Source: Bacillota bacterium (GTDB lineage: Bacteria; Bacillota; Sulfobacillia; JAJYWN01; JAJZPE01). From it: a DNA stretch of 64,000 nucleotides. The DNA lies in NCBI GenBank assembly GCA_021787335.1, contig JAJYMC010000016.1, forward strand, positions 62,001-126,000. Direction: 5' to 3'. Below the pieces are notes generated by a model. That model saw nothing but the letters and a program-made list of their open reading frames with translations. It was not told where the DNA came from and ran no database searches. Shown here piece after piece: positions 33,590 through 43,744 of this stretch. A program made the position numbers and the translations under genes. Positions within the stretch are counted from its first letter, which is position 1. Each line of letters opens with the position of its first letter.

Positions 33590-34446
33590 TGGGATTGACG
33601 GTCATCCAGTGGCTTCAGCACTTCTCCACGCCCACCCTGGATTCGGTCTTTCGGGCCTTCAGCGACCTCGGCGGCGAGACGTTCTACATCGCGGCCGTCC
33701 CCATCGTCTTCTGGTGTGTCGATAAGAAGCTGGGGATCCGCCTGGCCTACGTCTTCCTCTTCTCGGCCTGGGCCAACTCCGGGCTGAAGGAGTTCTTCGC
33801 CACGTCGCGGCCGCCGTGGACGGTCGTCCGCAACCTCTACCCTGAATCGGCGTCCGGCTACGCCTTCCCCAGCGGGCACGCCCAGAGCAGCTCGGTCTTC
33901 TGGAGTTACCTGGCCATCCAGTCGCGGACCCGGGTCCTGTCCGTCATCGCCGGGCTGATCATCTTCCTGGTCAGCCTCTCCCGCGTATACCTGGGCGTCC
34001 ATTGGCCCACCGACGTCCTCGGGGGTATCGCCCTCGGCCTGGCCCTGAGTTTCACCTTCTCCTGGCTCACCGGCCTTTTCCGCGGGCGGCGGGCGATGTT
34101 CCCGTTGCGCCTTCTCGGGGGCATCGTCATCCCCCTGGCGATGCTGGCCGTCTACCATGGCCCGGACGGGCCGAAGATCGTCGGCTTCCTCCTTGGGATG
34201 GCCGTCGGCTGGGCCTTCGAGGAGCGCTTCGTCGGCTTCCGACCCGAGGCCGGCCTCGTGGCCCAGGTGGTCAAGGTGCTCGTCGGCCTGGGCGTTCTGG
34301 CCGGCCTGCGGGCGGGCCTGAAGCTGGTCCTGGCCGAAGGCACGTTCTACGACCTGGCCCGCTACTCGATCCTCGGGATCTGGGGCGCCTTCGTGTGGCC
34401 GACCGTCTTCAGCCGCGTCGGCCTGCTCGGCGGCGGCCGGCGATGA
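33589..34446 (+). CDS. PAP2-family membrane phosphatase
   Basis: The 285-residue polytopic protein carries the three-part PAP2 signature: KEFFATSRP near residue 65, PSGHAQS near 95 and SRVYLGVHWPTDVLGG near 130. Multiple helices follow. Family members remove phosphate from lipid phosphates such as undecaprenyl diphosphate or phosphatidic acid at the outer face of the membrane. The C-terminal half is longer than in minimal PAP2 proteins. ATG at 33589 follows GAGGAGG. Its stop overlaps the next gene (ATGA). Confidence 0.85.
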   Translation: MGLTVIQWLQHFSTPTLDSVFRAFSDLGGETFYIAAVPIVFWCVDKKLGIRLAYVFLFSAWANSGLKEFFATSRPPWTVVRNLYPESASGYAFPSGHAQSSSVFWSYLAIQSRTRVLSVIAGLIIFLVSLSRVYLGVHWPTDVLGGIALGLALSFTFSWLTGLFRGRRAMFPLRLLGGIVIPLAMLAVYHGPDGPKIVGFLLGMAVGWAFEERFVGFRPEAGLVAQVVKVLVGLGVLAGLRAGLKLVLAEGTFYDLARYSILGIWGAFVWPTVFSRVGLLGGGRR

Positions 34447-35807
34447 CCGGACCCGACGGAGCCGTCCAGGCCGCCATCGAATGGGGGGCACGGCGTTACG
34501 GCGTCCTTCCGGTGACTTCGGTCTGTGACGTTCGTTGCGTCTTCTGCAGCAACCGGCAGAACCCGCCGGGGGTCCGCACGTACCAGCTCCCGCCGACCAC
34601 GGTCGAACAGACCGTGAGGACGCTGGGGCTGATGGACGACCCGCAACGGATCGTCGTCGGCGAGTCGGTGACCCGCATCGATGAGGGCGAACCGTTCACC
34701 CATCCGGCCCTGCTCGACCTCCTGGCCTTGGCCCGGGAGCGCTTCCCGGAGGCCGTCCTGCAGGTGACCACCAACGGGTCGCTCCTCACCCGCGAGCGCG
34801 TGCGGGCTTTGGCCAAGTTGTCCCCGGTCGAAGTCATCCTGTCGTTGAACAGCGCCCATTCGACCAACCGCCGGCGGCTGATGGGCGACCCGCGCCCGCA
34901 GCGGGCCCTGGCCGCCGCGGACTACCTGGCCGAAGAGGGCGTGCCGTTCCAGGGCAGCGTCGTCGCCATGCCCCACCTCGTCGGTTGGGATGACCCGGCC
35001 CGCGCGGCCCTCTTCCTCGATGAGCGCGGGGCCAGGCTCATCCGGCTGTTCATGCCCGGCTTCACCCGCCAGGCCCCGTCGGAACTGCGTTTCCCGCTTT
35101 CCCTGTGGGACGACCTGGGGCGCCTGGTCGGCCAGTTGGCCCCGTCCCTCCGCGCCCCGCTCCTCCTCGAGCCGCCGCGCCTGACCGACCTCGACGCGCG
35201 CCTCGAGGGCGTGGTCCCGGACAGCCCGGCGGCCCGCGCCGGTCTGCGCCGCGGGGATGTCGTCAAGGCCGTCGACGGCGAGGAGGTCTTCTGCCGGTTT
35301 GACGCCCACGTCTCGGCCACCGAGGCCGGGCCGGCGGAGATCGAGCTGGAGCGGCCGGGCGTCGGCCGCCTGAAGGTCGTCCTCGATAAGCGGCCCGACG
35401 AGCGCCCCGGCTTCGTGGCCCATTACGACATCAACCCGACCCGCCTGCACCGGGCGGCCGGGCTACTCCACGACGGCCCGCGGCCGGCCCTGGTCTTCAC
35501 CTCGAAGCTCGCCGAGACCGTCGTCCGGCTGGCGCTCGAGCGGGTCCTCGAGCCGGCGGCCCGTGAGGGGGTCCGGGTCGTGGCCGTCGAGGACGGCTTC
35601 TTCGGGGGCTCGATCATGACCGCCGGGCTGGCCGTGGTCCAGGATTACCTGGACGCGCTGGCCCGCGAGGAGAAGGGCGGCCGGCCCGCCCCGCGCCTCA
35701 TCCTCATCCCTTGGGAGCCGTGGGACCAGGAGCGGCGGGATCTCACCGGGCGCTCCGTGGACGAGGTGGCGGCGGCCGTCGGTCGCGCCGCGGTCGAGAT
35801 GGTCTGA
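34443..35807 (+). CDS. Radical SAM protein with PDZ domain and DUF512-like C-terminus
   Basis: In this 454-residue protein the N-terminal domain has the 4Fe-4S motif CxxxCxxC at C28, C32 and C35 (VCDVRCVFCSN), then GESVTRIDEGEPFTHP and VTTNGSLLT, typical of a radical SAM barrel. Residues about 240-320 form a PDZ-like unit (GVVPDSPAARAGLRRGDVV, VDGEEV). The C-terminal part (DGFFGGSIMTAGL, RLILIPWEP, DLTGRSVDEV) resembles DUF512. Known DUF512 proteins carry PDZ first and the Fe-S domain after it; here radical SAM leads. Substrate unknown. Confidence 0.75.
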   Translation: MTGPDGAVQAAIEWGARRYGVLPVTSVCDVRCVFCSNRQNPPGVRTYQLPPTTVEQTVRTLGLMDDPQRIVVGESVTRIDEGEPFTHPALLDLLALARERFPEAVLQVTTNGSLLTRERVRALAKLSPVEVILSLNSAHSTNRRRLMGDPRPQRALAAADYLAEEGVPFQGSVVAMPHLVGWDDPARAALFLDERGARLIRLFMPGFTRQAPSELRFPLSLWDDLGRLVGQLAPSLRAPLLLEPPRLTDLDARLEGVVPDSPAARAGLRRGDVVKAVDGEEVFCRFDAHVSATEAGPAEIELERPGVGRLKVVLDKRPDERPGFVAHYDINPTRLHRAAGLLHDGPRPALVFTSKLAETVVRLALERVLEPAAREGVRVVAVEDGFFGGSIMTAGLAVVQDYLDALAREEKGGRPAPRLILIPWEPWDQERRDLTGRSVDEVAAAVGRAAVEMV

Positions 35808-35823
35808 GGGAGAGCCGCGCGGT

Positions 35824-35871
35824 GGGCGGCGGGGACGACAGGGCGGCGGGGACGACAGGGCGGCGGGGACG
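35824..35871 (+). repeat. 17-bp tandem repeat (2.8 copies)
   Basis: Two exact copies of GGGCGGCGGGGACGACA (35824-35840 and 35841-35857) and 14 bases of a third lie between the radical SAM gene and the guaB promoter. The third copy ends 4 bp before the guaB -35 hexamer. Confidence 0.85.
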
Positions 35872-35874
35872 CGG

Positions 35875-35903
35875 TTGAATGGCTGCATGCGTTGTGGTAT
35901 AAT
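35875..35903 (+). promoter_or_regulatory. Sigma-A promoter of guaB
   Basis: TTGAAT (35875-35880), a 17-bp spacer and a perfect TATAAT (35898-35903) lie 40 bp upstream of the guaB ATG. This is one of the clearest promoters in the window and shows that guaB is an independent transcription unit. Confidence 0.9.
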
Positions 35904-35942
35904 GGCAAAAACCCCAGACCGATGGGAAAGGGGACGACCTAG

Positions 35943-37430
<1,488 letters not shown>

Positions 37431-37482
37431 GCCCGCACGGCAGGCGCCCCGGCCGCGACCGGGCCGCTTCACCAAGCCAAAG

Positions 37483-37516
37483 AAGACCCTGTCCGCCACC
37501 CGCGGGCGGGGTCTTT
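37483..37516. terminator. Intrinsic terminator after guaB
   Basis: AAGACCC with CCGCC pairs with GGGCGG and GGGTCTT, followed by TTTTCGTTTT. A second small hairpin GCCCGC/GCGGGC lies at 37541-37559, just ahead of the ABC permease gene. Confidence 0.8.
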
Positions 37517-37581
37517 TCGTTTTCGCCGCCCAGCCGCCATGCCCGCCGTGCGAGCGGGCAGACTAGGCGGGGGGTGAAGAC

Positions 37582-39348
37582 GTGGGTCACGGGCACGGTC
37601 AGGCTCTGGCTTCGGTCAGGAGACAGCTCATGCGCGTCGTCTGGTTCCTGCTCCTGGCCGGGGCGCTCTACTTAATCTACCGGCGGCCGCCGGCCATCTT
37701 CCACGGCGGCCCGCCGAGCCTCCTGGTGGACGCCCGGGCCATCCCTTACTACGCCTCGCTCTCGTTGGCCCGGATGGCCGCGGCCTACGTGCTGGCCCTC
37801 GTCTTCAGCATCGCCTACGGCTACGTCGCCTGGGCCAACCCGCTGGCCCGCCGCTTCCTCCTGCCGCTCCTGGACGTCCTGCAGTCAGTGCCCGTCCTGG
37901 GCTTCTTCCCCGCGGCCGTGTTCTTCTTTGTCGGCCTCTTCCACGGCGGGCGGCTCGGCCTCGAACTGGCCGCGGTCTTCCTCATCTTCACCAGCCAGGC
38001 CTGGAACATCACCTTCGGGGTCTATGAGTCGCTGACGACCATCCCCAGGGACCTCGAGGAGGCGGCGATGGCCTTCAGCCTGGGGCCGGGCCTGCGCTTC
38101 AGCCGTCTGCTCCTCCCGGCGATGGTGCCCAAGCTCGTCTACAACAGCATGCTCTCGTGGGCCGGCGGCTGGTACTTCCTCATCGCCTGCGAGATCATCG
38201 CCCTCGGCCCGGTCAACTTCACCCTCCCCGGCCTGGGCAGCTACCTCATCAACACGGCCCAGGACGGGCGGCTCGACCTGACCATGCTCGGCCTGGGCGC
38301 CCTGGTCCTCCTGATCATCGCCCTCGATTTGCTCCTCTGGCGCCCTCTCGGGGTCTGGGCCAATCGCTTCAAGTACGAGTTGACGGCGGGCGGGCCGGCG
38401 CCGACTTCGCGCCTCCTGACGATGTGGCGGAAGTGGCCGGTGGCCCGCTGGACGACCCTGGCCGGGGTGGCCGTCTGGTCGGCCGGGCGCCGCGTGGCGC
38501 GGGCGGCCCTGGGTCCGCCGCGACGCGGGCTGGGCGCGGCCCGGGCGGTCATCGACCGGCGCTGGCCGGGGTTGCCGGGGCGCCTGGGGTCCGCCGCGAC
38601 CAGGATCGTCGGCTGGCTCATCGTCGCCGGGCTGGGCTACCTCGTGGTCCGGTCAGTCATCGCCCTCGGGGAGCTCCTCCTGCGGCCTTGGCCGATCGAG
38701 GCCCGCGCCATTCCCGCCGGTCTCGGGGCCTCGTTCCTCCGCCTGGCCCTGGCCTATCTCATCTCGCTGGCCTGGACCGTCCCGGTGGCCTACCTCATCG
38801 CCACCAACGAGCGGGCCTATCAGGTCGCCATGCCGGTCTTCGAGGTGCTGGCCTCGGTGCCGGCGACGGCCCTCTTCCCGGTCATCGTCTTCATCATCGC
38901 CGGCCGGAGCGGCGGCATGAACGTGGCCGCGGTCCTGCTGGCCCTCACCGGGATGCAATGGTACCTGCTCTTCAACCTGGTCGCCGTAGCCCAGTCGCTG
39001 CCGGCCGACCTCAAGGAGGCCGCCGCGGCTTACGGCGTCAAGGGCCGGCTATACATGTTCCGGGTCGTCCTGCCGGCCCTCTTCCCGTCGCTGGTGACCG
39101 GGAGCATCACCGCCTGGGGCGGCGGCTGGAACGCCCTCATCATCGCCGAGTATGTGGTCTACAAGGGCCACACCTTCACCGCCTTCGGCATCGGCTCGCT
39201 CCTCGACCGGGCCACCTACAGCTCCGGCAATCTCCAGATGATCTGGCTCTCGCTCATCTCGATGGTCCTGGTCATCGTCACCCTGAACCGCGTCTTCTGG
39301 CGGCCCCTGTATGACCTGGCCGCCAAGCGCTTCAAGATAGAGTACTGA
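37582..39348 (+). CDS. ABC transporter permease with two fused permease domains (NitT/TauT type)
   Basis: The 588-residue protein consists of two homologous permease halves. The first EAA-like loop is DLEEAAMAFSLGPGLRF (near residue 157) and the second DLKEAAAAYGVKGRLYMF (near 475). Each half is surrounded by about six helices. Between them is a basic cytoplasmic linker of ~110 residues. Normal NitT/TauT permeases have one domain of ~260 residues and dimerise, so this is a fused dimer. GTG at 37582 follows GGGGGGTGA. The ATPase follows, but no substrate-binding protein gene is present. Confidence 0.85.
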   Translation: MGHGHGQALASVRRQLMRVVWFLLLAGALYLIYRRPPAIFHGGPPSLLVDARAIPYYASLSLARMAAAYVLALVFSIAYGYVAWANPLARRFLLPLLDVLQSVPVLGFFPAAVFFFVGLFHGGRLGLELAAVFLIFTSQAWNITFGVYESLTTIPRDLEEAAMAFSLGPGLRFSRLLLPAMVPKLVYNSMLSWAGGWYFLIACEIIALGPVNFTLPGLGSYLINTAQDGRLDLTMLGLGALVLLIIALDLLLWRPLGVWANRFKYELTAGGPAPTSRLLTMWRKWPVARWTTLAGVAVWSAGRRVARAALGPPRRGLGAARAVIDRRWPGLPGRLGSAATRIVGWLIVAGLGYLVVRSVIALGELLLRPWPIEARAIPAGLGASFLRLALAYLISLAWTVPVAYLIATNERAYQVAMPVFEVLASVPATALFPVIVFIIAGRSGGMNVAAVLLALTGMQWYLLFNLVAVAQSLPADLKEAAAAYGVKGRLYMFRVVLPALFPSLVTGSITAWGGGWNALIIAEYVVYKGHTFTAFGIGSLLDRATYSSGNLQMIWLSLISMVLVIVTLNRVFWRPLYDLAAKRFKIEY

Positions 39349-39423
39349 CGCCGCTCGACCGGCCGCTCGGGCCCGTCAGCCCGACGAGCCCGTCCAGGCC
39401 GGCCCGCCCCCGAGGTGAAACCG

Positions 39424-40173
39424 TTGGCCCTGCTCGAACTGCACGACGTATGTAAGGTCTATAGCGAGGAAGGCCGGTCGATCACGGTCCTCGACCGGGT
39501 CTCCTTCGACGTGGAGACGGAGCGGTTCGTCTGCCTCGTGGGCCCGTCCGGCTGCGGTAAGAGCACGCTGCTCAGGATGATCGCCGGGCTCGACCAGCCG
39601 ACCTCGGGCCAGATCCTCTACGACGGGCGGCCCGTGGTCGGGGTCAACCCGCACATCGCCGTGGTCTTCCAGTCCTTCGCCCTCTTCCCGTGGCTGACCG
39701 TGTCGCAGAACGTGGAGCTTGGGCTGGAATCGCGCGGGGTCGACCCCAAGACGCGCAAGGGCCTGGCCGATAAGTATATCGACCAGGTCGGGCTGGACGG
39801 TTTCGAGGAGGCCTACCCGCGCGAGCTCTCGGGCGGCATGAAGCAGCGCGTCGGCATCGCCCGGGCCCTGGCCGTCGAGCCGCGGCTCCTCTGCATGGAC
39901 GAACCGTTCTCGGCCCTCGACGCCCTGACCGCCCAGAACCTCCGGGAGGAGGTCCTGTCCCTCTGGGAGGACCAGAACCTCAAGGTCAGCTCGATCGTCA
40001 TGGTCACCCACGGCATCGAGGAGGCCGTCTTCATGGCCGACCGCATCGTCGCCTTCTCGGCGCGGCCGGGCCGGGTCATCAGCATCGTCCCGGTGGACCT
40101 GCCGCGTCCGCGCAACCGCAAGGACGAGGCCTTTCTGCGCCTGACCGACCAGGTATACTCGCTCATCGTCTAG
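39424..40173 (+). CDS. ABC transporter ATP-binding protein (NitT/TauT type)
   Basis: The 249-residue protein has Walker A GPSGCGKST near residue 43, Q-loop VFQSFALFPWLTV, signature LSGGMKQRV, Walker B LLCMDEPFSALD and the switch VTHGIEEA. It resembles TauB/SsuB-type ATPases. TTG at 39424 is spaced correctly from GAGGTGA, while an in-frame GTG at 39415 overlaps that site. It works with the preceding two-domain permease; the transported compound is unknown. Confidence 0.9.
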   Translation: MALLELHDVCKVYSEEGRSITVLDRVSFDVETERFVCLVGPSGCGKSTLLRMIAGLDQPTSGQILYDGRPVVGVNPHIAVVFQSFALFPWLTVSQNVELGLESRGVDPKTRKGLADKYIDQVGLDGFEEAYPRELSGGMKQRVGIARALAVEPRLLCMDEPFSALDALTAQNLREEVLSLWEDQNLKVSSIVMVTHGIEEAVFMADRIVAFSARPGRVISIVPVDLPRPRNRKDEAFLRLTDQVYSLIV

Positions 40174-40193
40174 AGACCGGGAGGGAAACGCCC

Positions 40194-40673
40194 GTGGAAC
40201 TCATCCTATTGCCGAACGTGGGCCTGTCCGAGGTGATGGGCTTCCTCGAACTCCTCGAGGACGCCGGGGGACGCGAGGACGTCTTCCGCGTGTCTCAGTC
40301 CCTCAACCTGGAGCTCGACGACATCCTCCCGGTCATCGAGGCCGGAGAACTGCTCGGCCTGCTCGTCGCGGAGAAGGGCGACGTCACGCTGACCGCTATC
40401 GGACGCGGCTTCCTGGACGCCGACGTCAACCACCGGAAGAAGATACTGGCCGGTCGGTTGACCGGCCTGGGCATCTTCGAGCGGGTCCTGGCCATCCTCC
40501 GCGAGCACCGCAACGGGCGTGCCCCCAGATGGCTGTTCATCGATGAGTTCTCCGAGCACGTGCCGGACGAGGAGGCCGCGCGGCTGGTGAAGACGGTCAT
40601 CGACTGGGGGCGCTACGCCGAGCTCATCGGCTACAGCCCCGAGACCGAGGAGGTGTACCTGGACCAGGGCTAG
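40194..40673 (+). CDS. AAA-associated (AAA_assoc_C-like) protein of the ABC system
   Basis: The 159-residue protein resembles the AAA-associated C-terminal domain that in several nitrate/sulfonate-type ABC ATPases is fused to the ATPase. Here it is a separate gene 20 bp downstream. Segments such as VMGFLELLEDAGGREDVFRV, LNLELDDILPVIEAGELLGL and FLDADVNHRKKIL support this. Its likely role is regulation of the transporter ATPase. It ends convergently with murE, overlapping the murE stop by 4 bases. Confidence 0.7.
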   Translation: MELILLPNVGLSEVMGFLELLEDAGGREDVFRVSQSLNLELDDILPVIEAGELLGLLVAEKGDVTLTAIGRGFLDADVNHRKKILAGRLTGLGIFERVLAILREHRNGRAPRWLFIDEFSEHVPDEEAARLVKTVIDWGRYAELIGYSPETEEVYLDQG

Positions 40674-42247
40674 CGGTCGGGCCGGTGGTCACCCCTGACC
40701 GGCTCGGCCAGGAGCTCGCGGACGACCAGCCGGTCGTCGAACGGGCGCGCCCAGCCGTCGAAGACCTGGGTGGTCTCGTGTCCCTTCCCGGCGATGATGA
40801 CCATGTCGCCCCGACCGGCTCTGGACAGGGCCTCACGGATGGCTTCATAGCGGTCGATGATGACCATGTACTTGTCTTCGAAGCCCGGGTCGATGCCCTT
40901 CTCGATCTCGGCGATGATCGCCGCCGGGTCCTCGGAGTGCGTGTTGTCCGAGGTGATGATGGCGAAGTCGGCCAGGCGCACGGCGATGTCGCCCATATAC
41001 GGCCGCTTGGTACGGTCCTTGTCGCCCTCGCAACCGAAGACGACGATGGTCCGCCCGTGGGGCTGCTCCCTGGCCGCCTCGAGGACCCTCTGGAGGGCGT
41101 CGGGGTTGTGGGCGAAGTCGACCACGACCATGTAGGGCTGGCCGCAGTCGACGATCTCGAAGCGCCCGGGCACGCCGGTCAGAGACTCGACGGCCCGCTT
41201 GACGGCGCCCAGGTCGATGCCGTCGATGAGGGCCACGGCGGCCATGGCCAGAGAGTTGTAGATGTTGAAGCGGCCGGGCAGGCGCGAGGTCACCGGGATC
41301 TCGCCGACCGGCGTGGAGATGACGTAAGAGTTGCCGAAGAGCTGCGGGCGGATGTTCCTGGCGGTGACATCGGCCGGATGACTGAGGCCGAAGGTGACGA
41401 TCTGGGCCCGGGTCGCCTCGGCCATCGCCGAGGCCGAGGGGTCATCGATGTTCAGGACGGCGGCCTTGGGGCCGGGCTTCCGGGCGCCACGCCCGAGGTC
41501 GGCGAAGAGCTTGGACTTGGCGCCGAGGTAGCGCTCGAAGGTCCCGTGGAAGTCGAAGTGATCGCGGGTCACGTTGGTCAGGATGGCCACGTCGAACTCA
41601 CACCCCACGGTCCGTGACAGTTCCAGCGCGTGCGACGAGACCTCCATGGCGACGTGGGTCACGCCGGAGTCGACCATCTGGCGGAGCAGGCGCTGCAGGT
41701 CGGCCGAGTCCGGCGTCGTCCGCTGGGTCTCGAGAAGCCGCCCGGCGATGCGGTTGTAGATGGTCCCGATGAGCCCGGCGGTCTTCCCGGCCGCCGTGAA
41801 CAGGGCCTCGAGGAGGAAGGCCGTGGTCGTCTTGCCGTTGGTCCCGGTCACGCCGACGACCCGCAGGTCGTCGGTGGGGTGGCCGTAGAAGGCGGTCGCC
41901 ATCGCAGCCAGCGCGCGGCGCGAGTCCGTCACCTCGACCCGCGGCAGGGAATGGCTCTGGGCCGACGGGTAGATCGGGTCGTCGCCGATCTCGAAGGCCA
42001 TCCGCAGGGCGACGTCCTCCGGGCTGCCGGGCGGCGCCCGCTGGACGACGACGGCCCTGGCTCCGCGCTCGAAGGCCTCGCCGATGTAGGTGTGGCCGTC
42101 CTTCTTGAAACCATGCACGCAGACAAAGAGGTCCCCCGGGGCGACTTTGCGCGAGTCGTTGGTAATCCCGCTGATCTCGACGCCCATGTCACCGAAAACC
42201 TGCCAGCCATCAGAGCCCATCGCCTGGCACAATTCGGCCAGTCTCAT
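40670..42247 (-). CDS. murE: UDP-N-acetylmuramoyl-tripeptide synthetase (MurE family)
   Basis: A 525-residue Mur ligase with the ATP loop VVGVTGTNGKTTT, TTPDSADLQ, the substrate loop EVSSHALELSR and NVTRDHFDFHGT, and the VFGCEGDKDRTKRP and IIAGKGHE end blocks. MurE adds the third residue to UDP-MurNAc-L-Ala-D-Glu. The amino-acid-specificity motif, DNPR in meso-diaminopimelate enzymes, reads DNTH here (D434-H437, followed by SEDP), so the added residue is uncertain. It is not in a division/cell-wall cluster. ATG at 42247 follows GGGGGG. Confidence 0.85.
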   Translation of the reverse strand: MRLAELCQAMGSDGWQVFGDMGVEISGITNDSRKVAPGDLFVCVHGFKKDGHTYIGEAFERGARAVVVQRAPPGSPEDVALRMAFEIGDDPIYPSAQSHSLPRVEVTDSRRALAAMATAFYGHPTDDLRVVGVTGTNGKTTTAFLLEALFTAAGKTAGLIGTIYNRIAGRLLETQRTTPDSADLQRLLRQMVDSGVTHVAMEVSSHALELSRTVGCEFDVAILTNVTRDHFDFHGTFERYLGAKSKLFADLGRGARKPGPKAAVLNIDDPSASAMAEATRAQIVTFGLSHPADVTARNIRPQLFGNSYVISTPVGEIPVTSRLPGRFNIYNSLAMAAVALIDGIDLGAVKRAVESLTGVPGRFEIVDCGQPYMVVVDFAHNPDALQRVLEAAREQPHGRTIVVFGCEGDKDRTKRPYMGDIAVRLADFAIITSDNTHSEDPAAIIAEIEKGIDPGFEDKYMVIIDRYEAIREALSRAGRGDMVIIAGKGHETTQVFDGWARPFDDRLVVRELLAEPVRGDHRPDR

Positions 42248-42363
42248 GTCGGCAAAGCCCCCCGGGGGAATCCTGCCTTTCGGCAAGATATTATGCCCAC
42301 CGACAGGCTTTATACGGACTGGACAAAGCCCTTCCAAGCTGGCGATAAAGGACGAACAAAGGA

Positions 42364-42396
42364 AAAGACGAGGTCCGCCGTCGGCGCCCCGTCTTT
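42364..42396 (-). terminator. Terminator after tldE
   Basis: AAAGACG-A-GG pairs with CC-CGTCTTT with one bulged A. On the minus strand the hairpin ends in CGTCTTTT CCTTT, so it probably ends the tldD-tldE transcript before murE. Confidence 0.55.
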
Positions 42397-42426
42397 CTGT
42401 CTGCGTTTGTGGCTCTGGAATCAGGC

Positions 42427-43743
42427 TTAGGACTTGGTGCTGATGGACACGCCGTCCAGGGCCAACCAGGGCAGGGTGCCCGACCAGGTGCGGCGGGTCT
42501 CCTTGGAGAAGCCGATGAGCTGCTTGCGAAAGGCCTCGAAGGCGTTGATGGAGAACATGCAGTCCTTGATCCGCCCGGTCAACCGGCCGTCCTCGATCTT
42601 GAAGCCGAGCATGACGTTGCCGTTGACCTCGCCGGCCAGAAGGTTGCCGGCCCAGGCCCCCATCAGCTGGTCGATGAGGACGCCGTCGCGGACGTTCTTG
42701 ATCATCGAGGCCAGCGACTCGCCACCCGGCAGGATGACCAGGTGCCCGAGAGACGGCGACGGCGGCGACTCGAGGCTGCGGCGCCAGCCAGTGCCCGTCG
42801 CCTGCTGACCGAGGGCCTTGGCCGTGCGCCGGTCGTGGTAGAACGAGGTCAGCTGACCGCGGTCGACGAGGGCCAACCGTTGCGTCGGCACCCCCTCATC
42901 GTCGAAGGCCGCTGATGACGCCAGGCCGGACATGGCCGTGTCGTCGTAGAGGCTGAACGATGGGCTGAAGAGGGTCTGCCCCAGCTTGTCGCGCCAGGGC
43001 GAGATGCCGCGCTCGATGGCCTTTCCGTCGAGGCAGGCCTCGAACGGGCCGAGGGCCTGCTCCACGGCGTTGGGGGTGAGGATGGCGGTGAACTTGCCGG
43101 ACTTGATGGCCACGTTGGTCCGCCCCAGCCGGAGGTCGTCGATGACCCGCTGGGTGATCTCCTTCGCGTCCACCTTCAGGCTGCTCAGGGCATCGCCGTG
43201 ATAGACGTCGAGCATGTTCTGACCCTCGACGATATGACCGATGACGAAGAGCTGGTATTCACTGCGGCGGTAGGTCCCGGAGAACCCGGCGCTGGTCATC
43301 ACGCCGACCTCCCGGACCCCGCGGGAGACCTGGACCCCGGCCAGGACCTGAGGGTCGGCGGTGGTCACCGCTTCGACGTAGACGCGGCCGGTCTCGACCA
43401 TCTGTTCGACCGGCACGGCGGCGACTTCAGCGTCGTAGACATCGACTTTGGTGGGTGTGGCCGCGGGGGCGAAGTCGAAGGTGGCCGGAGCCCCGTAGGC
43501 GCTGGCGGCGACGGCGTTGTCGACCAGGGTGTCCCAGTCGCCCTCCTTGTTCGTGGTCGAGAAGCCGATGCGGCCGTTCTTGATGACCCGCAGGGCGACG
43601 CCGAACGTGGAGTTCGTCTGAATCTCCTTCAGCTTGTTGTTCTCGAACGTGACGGGGGTGCTGGAGACCCGCCGCCAGTAGACCTCGGCCGCGTCGGCGG
43701 CCTTTCTCGCTTTGGCGAGCAGTTCTTCGAGGCCGGCGCTCAT
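42427..43743 (-). CDS. tldE: TldE/PmbA subunit of the TldD/E metalloprotease
   Basis: The 438-residue protein is the non-metal subunit of the TldD/TldE heterodimer, which degrades peptides (microcin B17 maturation and CcdA decay in E. coli). It has FENNKLKEIQTN, FGVALRVIKNGRIGFS near the N-terminus and GNLLAGEVNGNVMLGFKIEDG near the C-terminus. It lacks the HExxxH site, as expected. ATG at 43743 follows GGGAGGAG and lies one base after the tldD stop. Confidence 0.9.
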   Translation of the reverse strand: MSAGLEELLAKARKAADAAEVYWRRVSSTPVTFENNKLKEIQTNSTFGVALRVIKNGRIGFSTTNKEGDWDTLVDNAVAASAYGAPATFDFAPAATPTKVDVYDAEVAAVPVEQMVETGRVYVEAVTTADPQVLAGVQVSRGVREVGVMTSAGFSGTYRRSEYQLFVIGHIVEGQNMLDVYHGDALSSLKVDAKEITQRVIDDLRLGRTNVAIKSGKFTAILTPNAVEQALGPFEACLDGKAIERGISPWRDKLGQTLFSPSFSLYDDTAMSGLASSAAFDDEGVPTQRLALVDRGQLTSFYHDRRTAKALGQQATGTGWRRSLESPPSPSLGHLVILPGGESLASMIKNVRDGVLIDQLMGAWAGNLLAGEVNGNVMLGFKIEDGRLTGRIKDCMFSINAFEAFRKQLIGFSKETRRTWSGTLPWLALDGVSISTKS

Positions 43744-43744
43744 G

